Shown here piece after piece: positions 24,486 through 36,900 of a DNA stretch of 64,000 bases (position 1 is the first letter of the stretch; each line of letters starts with the position of its first letter). The stretch is from Ceratodon purpureus (taxonomy: Eukaryota > Streptophyta > Bryopsida > Pseudoditrichales > Ditrichaceae). The notes under the pieces were generated by a model. It worked only from the letters and a program-made list of their open reading frames with translations. It was not told where the DNA came from and did not search any database. Location of the stretch: NCBI GenBank assembly GCA_014871385.1, contig CM026425.1, positions 1,054,001 to 1,118,000 on the forward strand, written 5' to 3'. The translations under genes were made by a program, and so were the position numbers.

Positions 24486-24787
24486 GGAGAACGCTAAATG
24501 CTCCGTAGGGAAGGATAAGGCGGGACGGCGCGCCTCGGCTTCCACCGTGGCACGCCACCGTGGACGGCCCCGTTTTCCCCGCGCCCCGCCTCCCGGGTAA
24601 CTCCGCGCCCCCGTAAATCCGAACTCCGTGTTACACTGTGACATAACCACAACTCCCGTGACACTAAACACTGAATGTGCCCGTGACACTAAAATTTTCT
24701 ACTGACCGCGATCCAGAAAAAGTGACGTCACGCCACGTCAGTCGTCTCTCACCTCCCACAGGCGACTAGGGTTTAGGGTTACCCAGT
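24486..24787 (+). repeat. Left terminal inverted repeat of the MULE
   Basis: Matches the reverse complement of 38086-38390 almost base for base, with an 11-bp indel near the inner end (GGGTTTAGGGTTACC versus GGGTTCTGAATGCGATTAGGGTTACC). GC-rich outer part contains an internal hairpin (CACGGTGG/CCACCGTG). Two exact GTGACACT octamers lie at 24658 and 24683. Confidence 0.93.
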
Positions 24788-25650
24788 GTTTCGTGTTCTC
24801 GTCGTTTGGGTATGATTGCTGTGGAGGAAGTGCGATTTGAAGGTTGTTGGGTTTAGGGTTTCTAGTCGAAGTTATTGTAGATTGTAGGGATTGTACGTTT
24901 TGTTGGTTAATTGCTCCCACCGCTTCGTGTTTCTGCTGTGTTAAATCGGTCCGAGCTGGAGGTTTAGCATAATTACGCAATCATAATGCTGGGAGGGCTG
25001 GAGATGACATCTATGGCACGGGGCGAGAGCTCTGTCTTCATGTTGGAGAAGGAGCTACTCTGTGGACATCGTCGCTATGGAGGTAAGTTCTGTATTTTTC
25101 CGAGATTATGCGCATCCCTCCAATCCGGTTTCCCTGCATTGCTTGTTATCGTAATGGAATTTGATACTTTCCACATTGCTGACCTTCGAGTTACGTCCAG
25201 GAGCTCCGTGGAGACGTCGCCGGACCCCAAATTTGCATTCTGGAGCATTCCGAGGTGGGGCTCCATCTTCTGGGTTTAGGGTTTGATGTTGCTCCCGATT
25301 TCTACATGTTACATGACTGTTTTAGGGTCTTGAAATGTTGCATTCTTCGCGGGATTTTAGCACCACATTAGGTATGTGAACTCCTGCCATACTCCGCTTA
25401 CTTCAGTGAATGTAATATGGAAGTTGCGCCAATTTCAGTTGTATTGTGGGGATGTTCCGGGTGCTGACGTAGAGGTTGTTGTAGGGACGATGTCCAAAAC
25501 CTTGAGGAGGACTGGTATTTTTCAGAGGTGCTGTGCCGAAGCGGATGCGGTACTCTTATTGGGGTCGTGAGTAGGTTTAGGTATTACTCGTTTTTTCCAG
25601 CAGGGTGTGTAAAGTGTGGAGCGGGTACAACAGTTTTCAAGGCTACCGAT

Positions 25651-28600
25651 ATGGCGATGGAGCCTGTGACACTGAATGTTGTCATCTACGGGTATTCCTA
25701 TGAAGTGAAGTATCCCAGTCAGCGGAGGGTGGAGGATCTGCAAACCGAATTTGCCACGATGTGCAAAGGGAAGAAGAAGGACGACGGGGTTCGGAAATTC
25801 TTCGTCTGTATACATTGCGGGAAGAACGACTTCAGCAATAAAATGATGTTGAATCGTCACAGGTACATCGAAGGCTGCTCGGGAGCTACGTATCCGGACG
25901 GGACCATGGCGCTCTTGCTCCCTTATCCTGATTTCAAGAGAGGGGAAGGGAAACGAGTGGAGGTTTTGTGCAAGAAGGCATCACCCTCGAAGAAGACAGT
26001 TACAGGTAAAGGAGTGAACTCGAGGGATAGAGGGGGGCAGAGTCTAGCTGCGGGCGGGAGTTCTACTGCGAATGGTGTTGAAGGATTGGATGCGATTCAG
26101 CCAGTGGAAGGGAAAATGCCGATTGCAGTAGACCTGATTTACAAGAGAGTATCGGCTACAGAGGAGCAGCCGAAGGTGGGTGCGGATGGGAAGAAGGTTC
26201 AGAAGAAGGTCTCCAATGCAGCTCCATCACTGGCCAAGGGCTGCAGAAAGAGTGCCATGCCTGGACCTCGTGAACTACCGGCTGCTAGGAGTGCTGACAG
26301 GGACGACCCCGTCGCCGAAGGTTTAGGGCCAGTGGAAGAGATCTGTGACGCTGAAGATGTTGACCAAGACATAGACGTCTTTCGGGTACCTAAAAAAACC
26401 ACTGTCGATGTAAAGGTAGCTGCAGTCCAGAGATTAATGTCACCCGAAGCGTCTTCACCGCTGGAGACTGTAACGATAGACGAAATCGCCACCAGTACTC
26501 GCACGGGTTTACAAGGTAGCATGTCAATAGTGCCTTGTAACACCAATGTGCAGGTACAGATGTCACCGGATCCGGATGTAGACGATCAGATTCGCGGGCC
26601 TACTATCAAAGAAACCCTAAAGCGAAAAGCAGAAGAGAAGAAGGTAGGGAAGAATTGTCGCAAGAAGAAAAAGCCCCTGAAAATTCACAATGGCGGTGAG
26701 CCATCGACTTTGGAGGTAAGCTACAAACAGATAGCAATCGATCTTTTACGTGATAGGTTCTGTGTTAAGTATAGAGTTCCCGACATCCGTTTACGGGCAA
26801 ACGTTTCAGATTGTATAGATAGACAGTTCCAAGAGGTCGAGGTCAGTAGACAGAAACCCTGAAACGTTATAGAGGAAATGATGCAGTGTCACAGTGGACT
26901 CCATGCGGGAGACGACCTCCCTGTCCTCGATAGTCCGTCACAGCAGCGTGTAGAAGTGTCGCGGTTGGAACCTGAGGATGAATTAAGGAGGATGGCAGTT
27001 TGGGACGACGAATTCAGAAACGCCAACGACCTTCAACAGTACTGGGCTGACGGGAAGGGCTGTCCTGGACCGTTCACACATCAACCAGATGCGTACAAGA
27101 AGTTCCAGCGCAGGCAAAAACGTCTCAGGGAGATTGAAAAGGACCACGTGATGAAGCAATGCAGTGAATCGGAGTCAGTGCAGCGCCATCCGCCTCCGCC
27201 CTTGCGTCCCGAGGAACCCCAAATGCCCGGTTTGTATTACTTGAGGGAGATCGGAGAGGACGTGACACTGCCCTGGTCATGGGAGTGTGACACAAGAGAG
27301 GAGTTTGTGAACCGCTGGAATGAAGACATTACCCGGGAAGAATTTAGGGATAAATTGATGCGCCTGACGTATTGGTGGTCCCGTAAAAAGGTTAGTCACA
27401 AATTTATGGAATTTCTCTTAGTGTTTAGGTTGTATGTTTACTCTGTTTCTAAGGTTTCTGCATTGTTTTTGAATGTTAATAATGTGGTTTCCTGGCAGGG
27501 GGATAAGAAGGCACCACTGCCGGCGGCTGTGGTTCAAGCTGTTTCGAAATCGATTGATGCGCTCGTTGAGAGTGTCGAAGACGTCGCTCCTTATGAAGAC
27601 CTGCCTGCCTTAAGACAATACGTCCAGTGGAGGGTTGACTTCGACCGATACCAGATAGCACTAGATGCCTATCGGGTGGAATTGCGTCAGGCAGAAATAA
27701 AGCGAGCCAGTATGGCGAGGGTGCATTTCAGGGAGAAGAACGGTCGCCTATACGAAGAGGCACACTGGGATTGGTCGCCACTTTGGCGGATTATATCGTC
27801 AGACCCGGACCTTCTAAACAAAATGCCTGGGTTACCTTGGCGACACGATGGTGAGTTCTACCTGTGTAATTTATATGATGTTTAGCTCGTCCTTTGATAT
27901 ACTTTGAGCATGGATAAGAATAGGTTGCAGATTATATACGTTTAGGTTATTGTTGTATATTGTTCACAGAGTTATCGCTTGCTGATATCCTGTTCTGTGT
28001 ATTAGCCGTTGAGGCTAAAGTAATTCGGAGATCCCTTTGCAAAAACCGGGTCGAACCAGCATCACCAACACCATTGCTTTACGTAATCCGCGTCCTCTTC
28101 AAATCACTGTACGGTCCCTACAGATTAATCACTTGTCCTTTCTATGGGTTAACCGAGGGTATAGTCCGGAAGGAGTGCGGATTCGTCCTCAACATCCACC
28201 GCGCTTTGTCTACTTTCCTGACCGAGGGACTGTGCACGTATTCTAGGGTTCCCTTCGGGATCGGGGAGATGCTGCGAGAGAGGGTAATAGATGAAGTGAA
28301 CAAGATAAACAAAGGGGAAGGTCAGGAAATAGTGGAGAACCTGCTCGGGTGGGTTCACAGGGTGCGATTGAGAGCACTACAAGACTTGGCGGTCTATCAA
28401 GCTATGGAATTCACCCATATCTGGGTTAATTCTTCTCATGAGCAGTGGATGGAGCACCAGAAGACGTGGGATTGGATATTGAGGACTCGGGAGGAGCACG
28501 ATATTGGATGGGTTCCGAGTGTACAGAACCCAAGCTGGAATCCAGGCGTCGCGGCATTAAGACTTCGTATCCAGGAATCGGTTTGCGACATCAGCGAGAC

Positions 28601-30886
28601 GTTGAAAAAAGAGGACACAGCATATTGGATGGTGTGCGCTAAACAGTTCTGTGATACAGTAGTGTTTGAAGAAGAACACTCAACATGGGTGGGTGGAATA
28701 CCAGGATCCAAGAAGGATGTACTTGACACGGTCCCGCCAACACGTGTAGGCGATGCGGAATGTACAGCCCAAGCGGATCAGCAGACCCCCATTTCAGCAC
28801 ATACGGTGATGCTTACCAAGACTTCAATCTCAGAATCAATGAACAGAGACACAGAAGTAGGGGAAGAGGACATGCACAGTGATTCTAAAACCGTACCTGA
28901 GGCCCGAGTAAATATCGACCTTCACTCGGTCCCCCGTGTTCGTATAGAAGCCACGACAATGGAGTCAAGTACAATTACGGCTACACTACCCGTCTCCCAC
29001 GGTCATGGCCACCAGGGTGCGAACATACCCAGTGCAACAACATCCAAAGAGGTAGAATCTGTCGGCACTGAGGTTGATGTTGATGGCAGTGTAACGGGAT
29101 TCTCTCCAAGACCTTACCTCATCGCTCCCGCCGGATGCATTGGCAGTGTCGTCGACGGTTTACCATTGCTCCCCGAATGTCCCCCATATGAGCAGGCATT
29201 CAGTGTCACAGTTCGGTCATCGGATGTGCAAAGATCAGTGTCACCCCACTCCAATGTGACTGAGGGAGGTCCTAGTGACACTATCACAGTGGTGGCCAAG
29301 GTCATAGAAGGGAAAGGGTTACATTCAGCCACGGTTGAAGGGAAGAACTTGAACCCTACGGTGACATCAGATCCTTCAGTTACACTGTCAACATCGCGTA
29401 CCTCGGAGAAAGATTCTGAAGCCACCGTGACACTGGGTGACACTATCCATGTGCTCCCTGTCTCTATTGAGGGAAACTCTGTGCCCACTGTCTTCCCTGA
29501 AATCCGCGACATTCTTGAGGGGGACTCTTCGCCATCGGTTGTAACTCCGTTGTTGACACTAAGTCAATTCCACAATACTGCTCACGCAGGTGACGATATG
29601 GTGGTCGAGGAAACAACGTTTTCGCAAGATCCAAGTTTCCACCAGTGGGTGAAGGGAAATCCAGAGGAAGCTATGCGAACCCCATACAAAGGTGTCTCCA
29701 TTGTACCCGGGAACAGTGATTCAGAGGTGACACTCGTGGAGAAAGACTCTGCGTGCCGGAATCTGAGTTCTACGTTCGATGAGGACGACGATCTCCAAGT
29801 CACTGCTGCCGAGCTTGTGAGCTTATCCCAGCGGACCGAAAAGAAAAGGAAGAACACTGACGAAGAAGTCCACAGCGTTGAGGATAAGGACGTTGCGACT
29901 GTCGTGGCAGCAGCTCCGTGGCCAGGTTGTGCTATAGTCCGAGTTGAGGATGTTACTGTCATGACATTGTCTCAAGCTTACAATTACTTACACATCGAGG
30001 ACTTCTTGCAGAGGATGCCGGGGCGACAGGGAAAGAAGGACGGTGCAGTTGACGTGGTGTTCTTTAGTGAGAAGAACAAAGAGCTAGAGGTGAAGTTCCA
30101 AGAGATAAGAGATCTCAAGCGAGTACGGACGCGGCTTGGGAATAATATCGTGGATTTTGTCATGTCTCGCCTGTATTTTCAGTACCCTGCTAACAACAGG
30201 CACGAGATTATGTTTGCTCTCAGTCGGGTCAGTTCTACTTTTAGATGTTCAATGTCGGACCATGATGGTATGCTGAAATGGGCGAGGAAGTTTCTCCAGC
30301 CAGCACCTCCTGTGGGAGTTCATCAGGTGAAGGAAGTGTTTTTGCCATGGGTGGGTGAAGACCACTGGTCTCTTTTGGTTTTTCAATATGATAAGGTGGT
30401 GCATTTGGACTCCGCGGAGGGTGACTGTCATAAGCCGGATGGGATACATAGTTCGTTTGTTCAGTGGATCTCCAGAGCATGGCAGAGCCTCCGTGGTGTC
30501 GAACCTTATGATGTTCCTCTGGTGAAGGTGGAGGCGTTGCGTCAAACGGGCGATTACGAGTGTAGACACCACACAATTTGAAATACCATTTTGTATCTCA
30601 AGGTAAGCCTGCACCAGAACCCTGTACCGAATCTTATGTACTGACTGTTTGCTTCTCTCTTCGGAATAAATCCAGTAGAATGCTCTCTGACTTTGTGGTT
30701 ACTGATTTGCAGTTCCGAGCGTGGCCTTCTTCGAAGAAGGGTGAACTGATGAGAAGTGCACTGATGGCCCCTTTCACTCCAAAAGTCACGAACATGGAGA
30801 TACTATGTCTGCTAGCACGGGAACTAGACAGTGCACGCCGTGACACTAGATTTAGGGCACCCTTCTGTGTTCCTCAGAAAAAGTGA
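25651..30886 (+). CDS. MULE-encoded Ulp1-type cysteine protease protein with N-terminal zinc-finger motif
   Basis: Proposed exons: from an acceptor near 25600 (first in-frame ATG 25651) to 26715, then 26887-27390, 27499-27850, 27970-30602, 30713-30886; phases agree at every join, giving about 1,575 residues. A further 5' exon may be 24986-25082 (ATG, donor GTAAGT) but its join is unresolved. Near residues 50-75 is a C2HC-like finger (CIHCGKNDF...HRYIEGC). The middle is Ser/Thr/Val-rich and carries many GTGACACT motifs. The C-terminus is a Ulp1/C48 peptidase: EDHWSLLVF (His), VVHLDSAEG (Asp), RQTGDYEC (Gln, Cys). Two flaws: Gly after the catalytic Cys is Arg, and a TGA at 30579-30581 interrupts the frame just before HTI-W-NTILYLK would continue to the last exon. 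Such proteins may deSUMOylate chromatin factors. Confidence 0.7.
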
Positions 30887-31583
30887 ATGGTTACTGACTT
30901 ATTGCTGCTGTTTAAATATCAGACAGTGGTAGGCCTTGACTCAGCGCAAAACGTTTTTTCATCAGTTATATGACCATAACAGTACATGCTTGTGAGGTTG
31001 CATTTAAGCTTTCATTTTGAACGACCTTAGTTCTCCTTGGTTGTACTGTAAGTTGTTGCTGGTGTCAGTCAATGTTTCCATGGACATAGTGACACTGAAA
31101 TGAACCATTTTGACTTACCAATATCAAATAGTGAGTAACGCTAGGAGATCACATTGACTCACAGTATTTGATGTAAACCCAAATACATGCAATGAATCAT
31201 ATCAATTCGGGAAGTAAAAACTACATGGAGTAGTTACAAAAATTTAAATAAGATAGTTCATTAAAAATCAGAATTGTAACTCTAAGTTTCCTTCCAATGA
31301 CATGTATCGTCTCATTACAGTCTCCAGTGAACTAGTAATAAGTTCTATACATCTAAAGGAGAAAGACTCAGTGTCACAGTGTACCTTGTGTTGCATAGTG
31401 TCACAGTGTTATGAACGTAATACATTTCGTACAACTCAATGATTAATAATTGCGCGACAAGAGGGCAGTGATTACGAAGATGGATATTTTATTACTGTCC
31501 TTGACGAAGCTAGATTTGTTCTCCAAATACAAATTGAGAAGTGCATAGAACAAACGTAGAACTAATTGCACGAAAATAAAAAC

Positions 31584-31931
31584 TCAACTACTATGAGTAC
31601 ATGATATCATAGAGCTGCAACCACATGTCATGGTCTTCTTCTCACATGACGTTTTCTTCCACATTGACCGCCCTTGCAATAGTGACGCGTATGTACTCGT
31701 AGGTTGTACTCCCTTGAACCGTTCGCTCCCGGGGAAGAGAACCACCTTCTTCTTTTCAGGAGCCTTTGATGTAACACCTAAAGGATGTGCCCTTTTACGC
31801 TTTAGCTCGGCATGTCCTGATGTCAAAGGCGGAGGGTATAGTCGATCATTACGCACAGGCACAACCGTGACACTGGAAGTCGGAACAGAGAGACCCGTTC
31901 TCGGGACAACTACGTCGACGTAGTCGGCCAT
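31584..31931 (-). CDS. Small basic protein gene of the MULE (115 residues)
   Basis: ATG at 31931, TAG at 31584. The product is Lys/Arg/Ser-rich with two likely nuclear signals (ELKRKRAH, APEKKKVVL) and a Cys-rich tail. A minus-strand TATATAAG lies at about 32,085-32,093, a sensible distance for a promoter. It contains one GTGACACTG site. No family is recognised. It could be a short accessory gene or the last exon of a longer one. Confidence 0.4.
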   Translation of the reverse strand: MADYVDVVVPRTGLSVPTSSVTVVPVRNDRLYPPPLTSGHAELKRKRAHPLGVTSKAPEKKKVVLFPGSERFKGVQPTSTYASLLQGRSMWKKTSCEKKTMTCGCSSMISCTHSS

Positions 31932-33350
31932 TCTAGCTAGGAACTCTAGTACTTCTCATTCTAGACCTTCCATCCCTAATTTCCCAAGTGTGCAACGACA
32001 ACAGAGCAACCTAGGTCACAGCCTAAGAAATGGACCTCCTAAAGACAGAGTGCAAGAGAGGGTCCGAAGCAAAGAAGTGATTGCTTATATACAGGCAAAG
32101 AGGAAGTATGACAGATGAACGTCCCACGTTCTTCTCCATTGGGAACTTCGCAACTTCCGAAATTGTGAACCATAAATCTAATATAGTTCTAGATTGCAGC
32201 CGTGGGCAATAAGGACCGGAATATAGTAAAGTGAGTATTAATAATAAATATTGATTGAGTAAACATACATGTAGTGCTTAAACATTTCCAAAGTAATTAA
32301 TAGAGTTTATTTTTTTAGAATATACATTACTAAGGGGATACTCTCGTATGTAAAAGAGGATTCAAATGTAGTGTATATTAACCATACTAGTTATATAGGT
32401 GATTTCTAATGCATGAATATGATTCTATACATTTAAGAAATATAATGTTAGACGTTATGTAAAAAACACATATTCTTTCAATATGTACATGGATGTATAA
32501 GTATATATGAACGTACATGTAATTTTTTTGTAATATTCTTTAAAATTTTATTTGGGTTAGATTTATTATATTATTTTATGTGTTGTACATGTACTTCAAC
32601 GTTTATAAAATGTATAAAATAATTAATTTCACTTTGTTACAATTTTATTATTATACGTATATAAAAAACGAGTGACAATAACAAATATCAATGGAAACAC
32701 GTCTACAAGAAATACAATCATTAATTATCGAATATGAATCTGGTTTAAATGTGTATTATGAATTTTTAGTCTCACGTTTTAATCCTTGCTTGTGATTGTA
32801 AATCTCTAGTCATCATACCTTAATAAGTAAAGTCATGATTATTAAATCAGAAATTCAAATGGATTCGCAAAGTCTTCTGTAGGACTAAAGAGTATATTTT
32901 GACGTATATGAAATATGATTGGAATGAATATATCCTTGTATAAATTCGAATTGGGTATGTGGATATTGAAAGTATTATAATAAAACCCAGAAAATGGCTT
33001 GCATTGGAGGTTCATAGAAGTTTTCAAATCTAATTAAATGAGTTAACGGGAGAGGGCTAAGTACATAAAAAGCTGGTTATTTTAATTGTAAGTTGGGTCG
33101 CAGAGTGAACTATAAATTTTTTTTGGACTCTATTTGAATCACAGAATACGAAAAAAGTAGCTGAAATCATAACTACTGGAGATAACACATGAACTGACAC
33201 AGTGTCACCTAATGACCGTTATACTAAGCAACTTCAGTGTCACAGACAAGATGACCGCCAGGGCTTCAATTGATTATATCTGACATAGTCAGAAATGATA
33301 CATTGTACGAACAGCTCAATGTACGGAAATATAGGTGACACTGTAATAAC
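31932..33350. other. AT-rich centre of the MULE between convergent genes
   Basis: From 32,200 to 33,180 the sequence is very AT-rich, has no supported gene and lacks the GTGACACT octamer, which is dense on both sides. This may be a spacer or a nested older insertion. No inverted ends were found. Confidence 0.5.
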
Positions 33351-33770
33351 CTACTTCGCACTGTAATTACCTAGGTTGTCCCATTCATGTTCACCAAGTC
33401 CGCCGTGAAATTGACGCATAACCCATTGCACTTCAGTTTCGTCGTCATCCACAGATTCTTCAGAGCACGATTGCGGGGTCTGGGCAGGCAGGTCATCCAC
33501 TTCTGTGTCTGTTCTCTCCCTGTAGACGGGAATGCCAAAACGGTCTCCACGTTGCTTCCACTTCCTCAATGTGCGATGAGAACACGGCATCGGACAACCT
33601 GAGCGATAAACATTTCCCCCCTGTACAAGTCCGAAACTGCCGTTAGGAAGTTCCTCTACGTCGCACGTCATAGCCATTCTCTTCCAAAGAAAAAGGAGTA
33701 GGAGTAACCCTAAACCAAGGACCAAAACCTCTATCGTATCAAACTCGACGTGGAAAACAATGCGGATCAT
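33351..33770 (-). CDS. Small single-pass membrane protein gene of the MULE (139 residues)
   Basis: ATG at 33770 in a clear reading frame. Residues 12-30 are a hydrophobic helix (IEVLVLGLGLLLLLFLW) followed by KRM, a typical transmembrane anchor with positive cytosolic flank. The remainder is hydrophilic with four Cys (two in CPMPC) and an acidic Asp/Glu patch (SVDDDETEVQW). It lies 190 bp downstream of the transposase stop, on the same strand. No known family. A membrane-anchored protein is unexpected in a Mutator element, so a chance frame must be excluded. Confidence 0.45.
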   Translation of the reverse strand: MIRIVFHVEFDTIEVLVLGLGLLLLLFLWKRMAMTCDVEELPNGSFGLVQGGNVYRSGCPMPCSHRTLRKWKQRGDRFGIPVYRERTDTEVDDLPAQTPQSCSEESVDDDETEVQWVMRQFHGGLGEHEWDNLGNYSAK

Positions 33771-33957
33771 CTCTTCACCCTAAACAGACCCAAAATACAG
33801 GAAGAGGTAGGCGTCCAAAAGAAAGGGAGCCTTCCACCTGGTTGAAGGCAATATGAGGGAGAAATTCGTGAACAATGTCACGCTGAGAAAGCGTGAAGAA
33901 GAAGTCAGGTAGAGGATGGACTCTGTCACGAACGTGTCACTGGAACAGTAACGTTAC

Positions 33958-36900
33958 CTAAAGACGACGTGCCACGGAGGACCCGCCGCGTTCGAGGAAG
34001 TCCTTTCGTCGAGCAAGCTTGAATCCCATTCCGTCATCGACAGTCTCAAATATCGGAGAACCAGCCATGGGATGGAGGGTCCCCTCCCTTTTCTCCACTT
34101 TCAGTCTCCTCAGTCGACCAAGCGTTTGGTTCAACTCAGCCAGGAGATGTTCCTGTAAAAATGAATCTTCTCCTACTACTTCGTGGAGGTGGATAAGCTG
34201 TTGTCGCAGAGTCTTTGGTAGATCAAGAGGACGCCTCCTTTGAGGAGTCGTAATGGGAGTTTGAGGCACTGATGTGTGATCAGGTAAAGGAGTATACACA
34301 TCAACTGGTACCTTATTCTGAGCCCTGCTCGGTGTTAATAATTGTTGTAATCCTCCGTTAACATTACCAGCCATTCTCCCACAGTATCGTGCAATCGTGC
34401 CTTCCGCTATCTCAAGATGCATCATCATAACAACTTTTACATGATGTTTACACATGTTACCACGTTGCGCCCAAATACAATTGCATACGCCCCACTCAGA
34501 TCCCGGATTGTACACTGTGTACCGCATGTGTCGATGCGTTGTAGATGTCACCATGGCAGTGTCACCATCCTTCTCCGGCAACGTCACATCAGTGTCAGGT
34601 ATTTGCCTTGCCTTCAAAATTGAATCTACCACTGTATCCTGCATTTTCTTGTTATCAACAAAACCTTTCTCCTTTCGTAGATCCTTATACCAGTAATGGT
34701 CCACGACATCCTGTGTAAGAGCAGTAATGCACCAATCAACTCTTCTACCTATCATCCTACTCCGTTCGGACTTCAGTATGGATTTCGCGAACCCATGATA
34801 TCCTTCTATCGCTGCATTTGTATCTTGACCGCAATAATGCAAGTTCCTATAACCCACCACCCACATATGCGCCTTTTCTACCCATTGTTCTTTCATGTAT
34901 GACCAGAACTCATTTTCTTGTGGGTATTTTTTCTCCAAATCCTCTATTTTCTTTCTAGCCCAGTCTTTCCCTTCTTCTCCAGGTGGTGAACTCCGATCAT
35001 ACATTATCTCCCCCAGTTCCTTCATAATTGCAGCTCGTCTCCCCAAATCACATATCTTGTAACAGCTGTTTTTTTGCCATGCCCTTCGTACATGCCAAAG
35101 ACAAAGGAATATAGTTGTTCTCGGCCACACCTCGCTGCAGGATTGTGTCAATAATATATAAGGATCTGTGACATTGTTAACTAAGGGGAAAAAAATATAT
35201 AATCAGTGACACTGTGACACTAGATTATAATTAGTGGAATGGGCAATATCAGTGACTATTCAATTACCATAAATAAACAACGGTTTAATGATAGAATCGC
35301 ACAAGCAAAGACTGAAATTTAGAGGGTTCAGAACTCACTTTTTAGCATTTATCTCTCCTTGGGCACAGTCCACAATGAAGGCCGCAGGTTTCCAATCAGG
35401 TTGTTCAGCGACCATTCTGGCGTTTAAAGCTTTCATCCATGGGGTTAGGTCAACTTCTGCACACTTGGATGTCAAAATGAATGCTACGGGGATGCCATTA
35501 TGCCACTCGTCGAAAACCATGAGTGTATAAAGAGGGAACTGCACCGCCCATGTAATTTCCAAAAGGTCACTGTCACAGACTTACAGCAGATCTAACAAAC
35601 TATGTCAGAAGCTGAAAGAAACATAAGAGTGTCACAATTGTAGGAACTACTTACCTTCTTTTCGTTAGTACCAAAGGTTGCATCGACTGAAATCCCTCCA
35701 TTGTGACCGTGCTGTAACATCATCTTCCGTTGCCACTCCGTTTGTATGCCAATAGTGAAAGGCATATTCGTACCTGTAAGTTTGCCAGGAACAGGAACTG
35801 GCTTCTCTTTATTGGATTCTGTGTAGTAGAATACCTTATCTGGATTTTTTTGAACCCACATTCGAACACTCTGTGCGTCGTTTTTGTGTAACATATAGGT
35901 CTCTTGAGCCAATTTACCAGAGATATTGCGAATGTCTTTAGTCGTGAGCAGTAGATCCCGTGTTATATCCCTCCCGTCGGCCTGATATTGTTTCAGAAGC
36001 TCTAAATGCTTCTTCATTATCTGATTGGAAGAGTCTTTCCGTCTTACACATTCCTCCACAAATGTCCGAATTTCAGGAGACAAGTGTGCGGAGAACGCGC
36101 TCCTATCCCCCGACTTCATCCCACCGTGCACGACTAGGCCGTCCCGATTCACATGTTTCCCCTGTATTATGCAAATTTCAGACACATGGGGCGCATGAAG
36201 GAGACTCTTCACAGTGAACTGTGCTAAACATCCACGTTTTATCGACCCCCCCCCCCCCCACTTCTTCTTTGAGTCTCTTTTGCTTTTCGGACCCAGACGT
36301 GCCTTGAGTACCCCATTCTTATGGAATTCCGCTTCGGCCTCTTCCACCAACTTCGATATGTCACCCAACTGTCCCCCTAATACTGCTTCTCCTTTCCCCC
36401 CGTCTCCTTTCCCAAGTAAGTTCGTTTGTGAGCAGACATCGTCGCCGTGTGTACACAGCGCAGACAGGAGTGGGGTTAGACTGTCAGTGACACTGGAGCA
36501 TTCCTGTGAAAGGAGAACGTCAGTACTTGGTAGAGCTCCCACAGAATCGCAACCTTCGGAAGCCGTCTTTAGCGCCGTCTCCAGTATCCGTACTGTTCTC
36601 TCCTCCATCCCCTTGTGACACTGATGATTTGGAAGGGACGCTCCCTTCTTTTTCCTCGGTGCTCGCTTCTTTGCAAGACCTCTAGTAGTAATCACGGGAT
36701 CAATTACTGAACCTGGATCTGATGTCTGCGCACTTATAAGCCCACCTCCGGAAGCACCTTCGGACGCTTCTGACTGTACCGCCGATTTTTTGGACCTCGG
36801 AGCCCTCTTCCTGACCACTTTGGGAGCCGCTACTTCAACTGTGACACTGGACTGTACACCTGTGTCATTGTCTTTCTTTTTCCGAGGCCCTCGCTTCTTT

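Noticed and set aside
24986-25279. Continuous reading of this frame as a 97-residue gene
   Set aside because: A strong donor (GTAAGT at 25083) makes it more likely a short 5' exon of the Ulp1 gene; the downstream join could not be settled.
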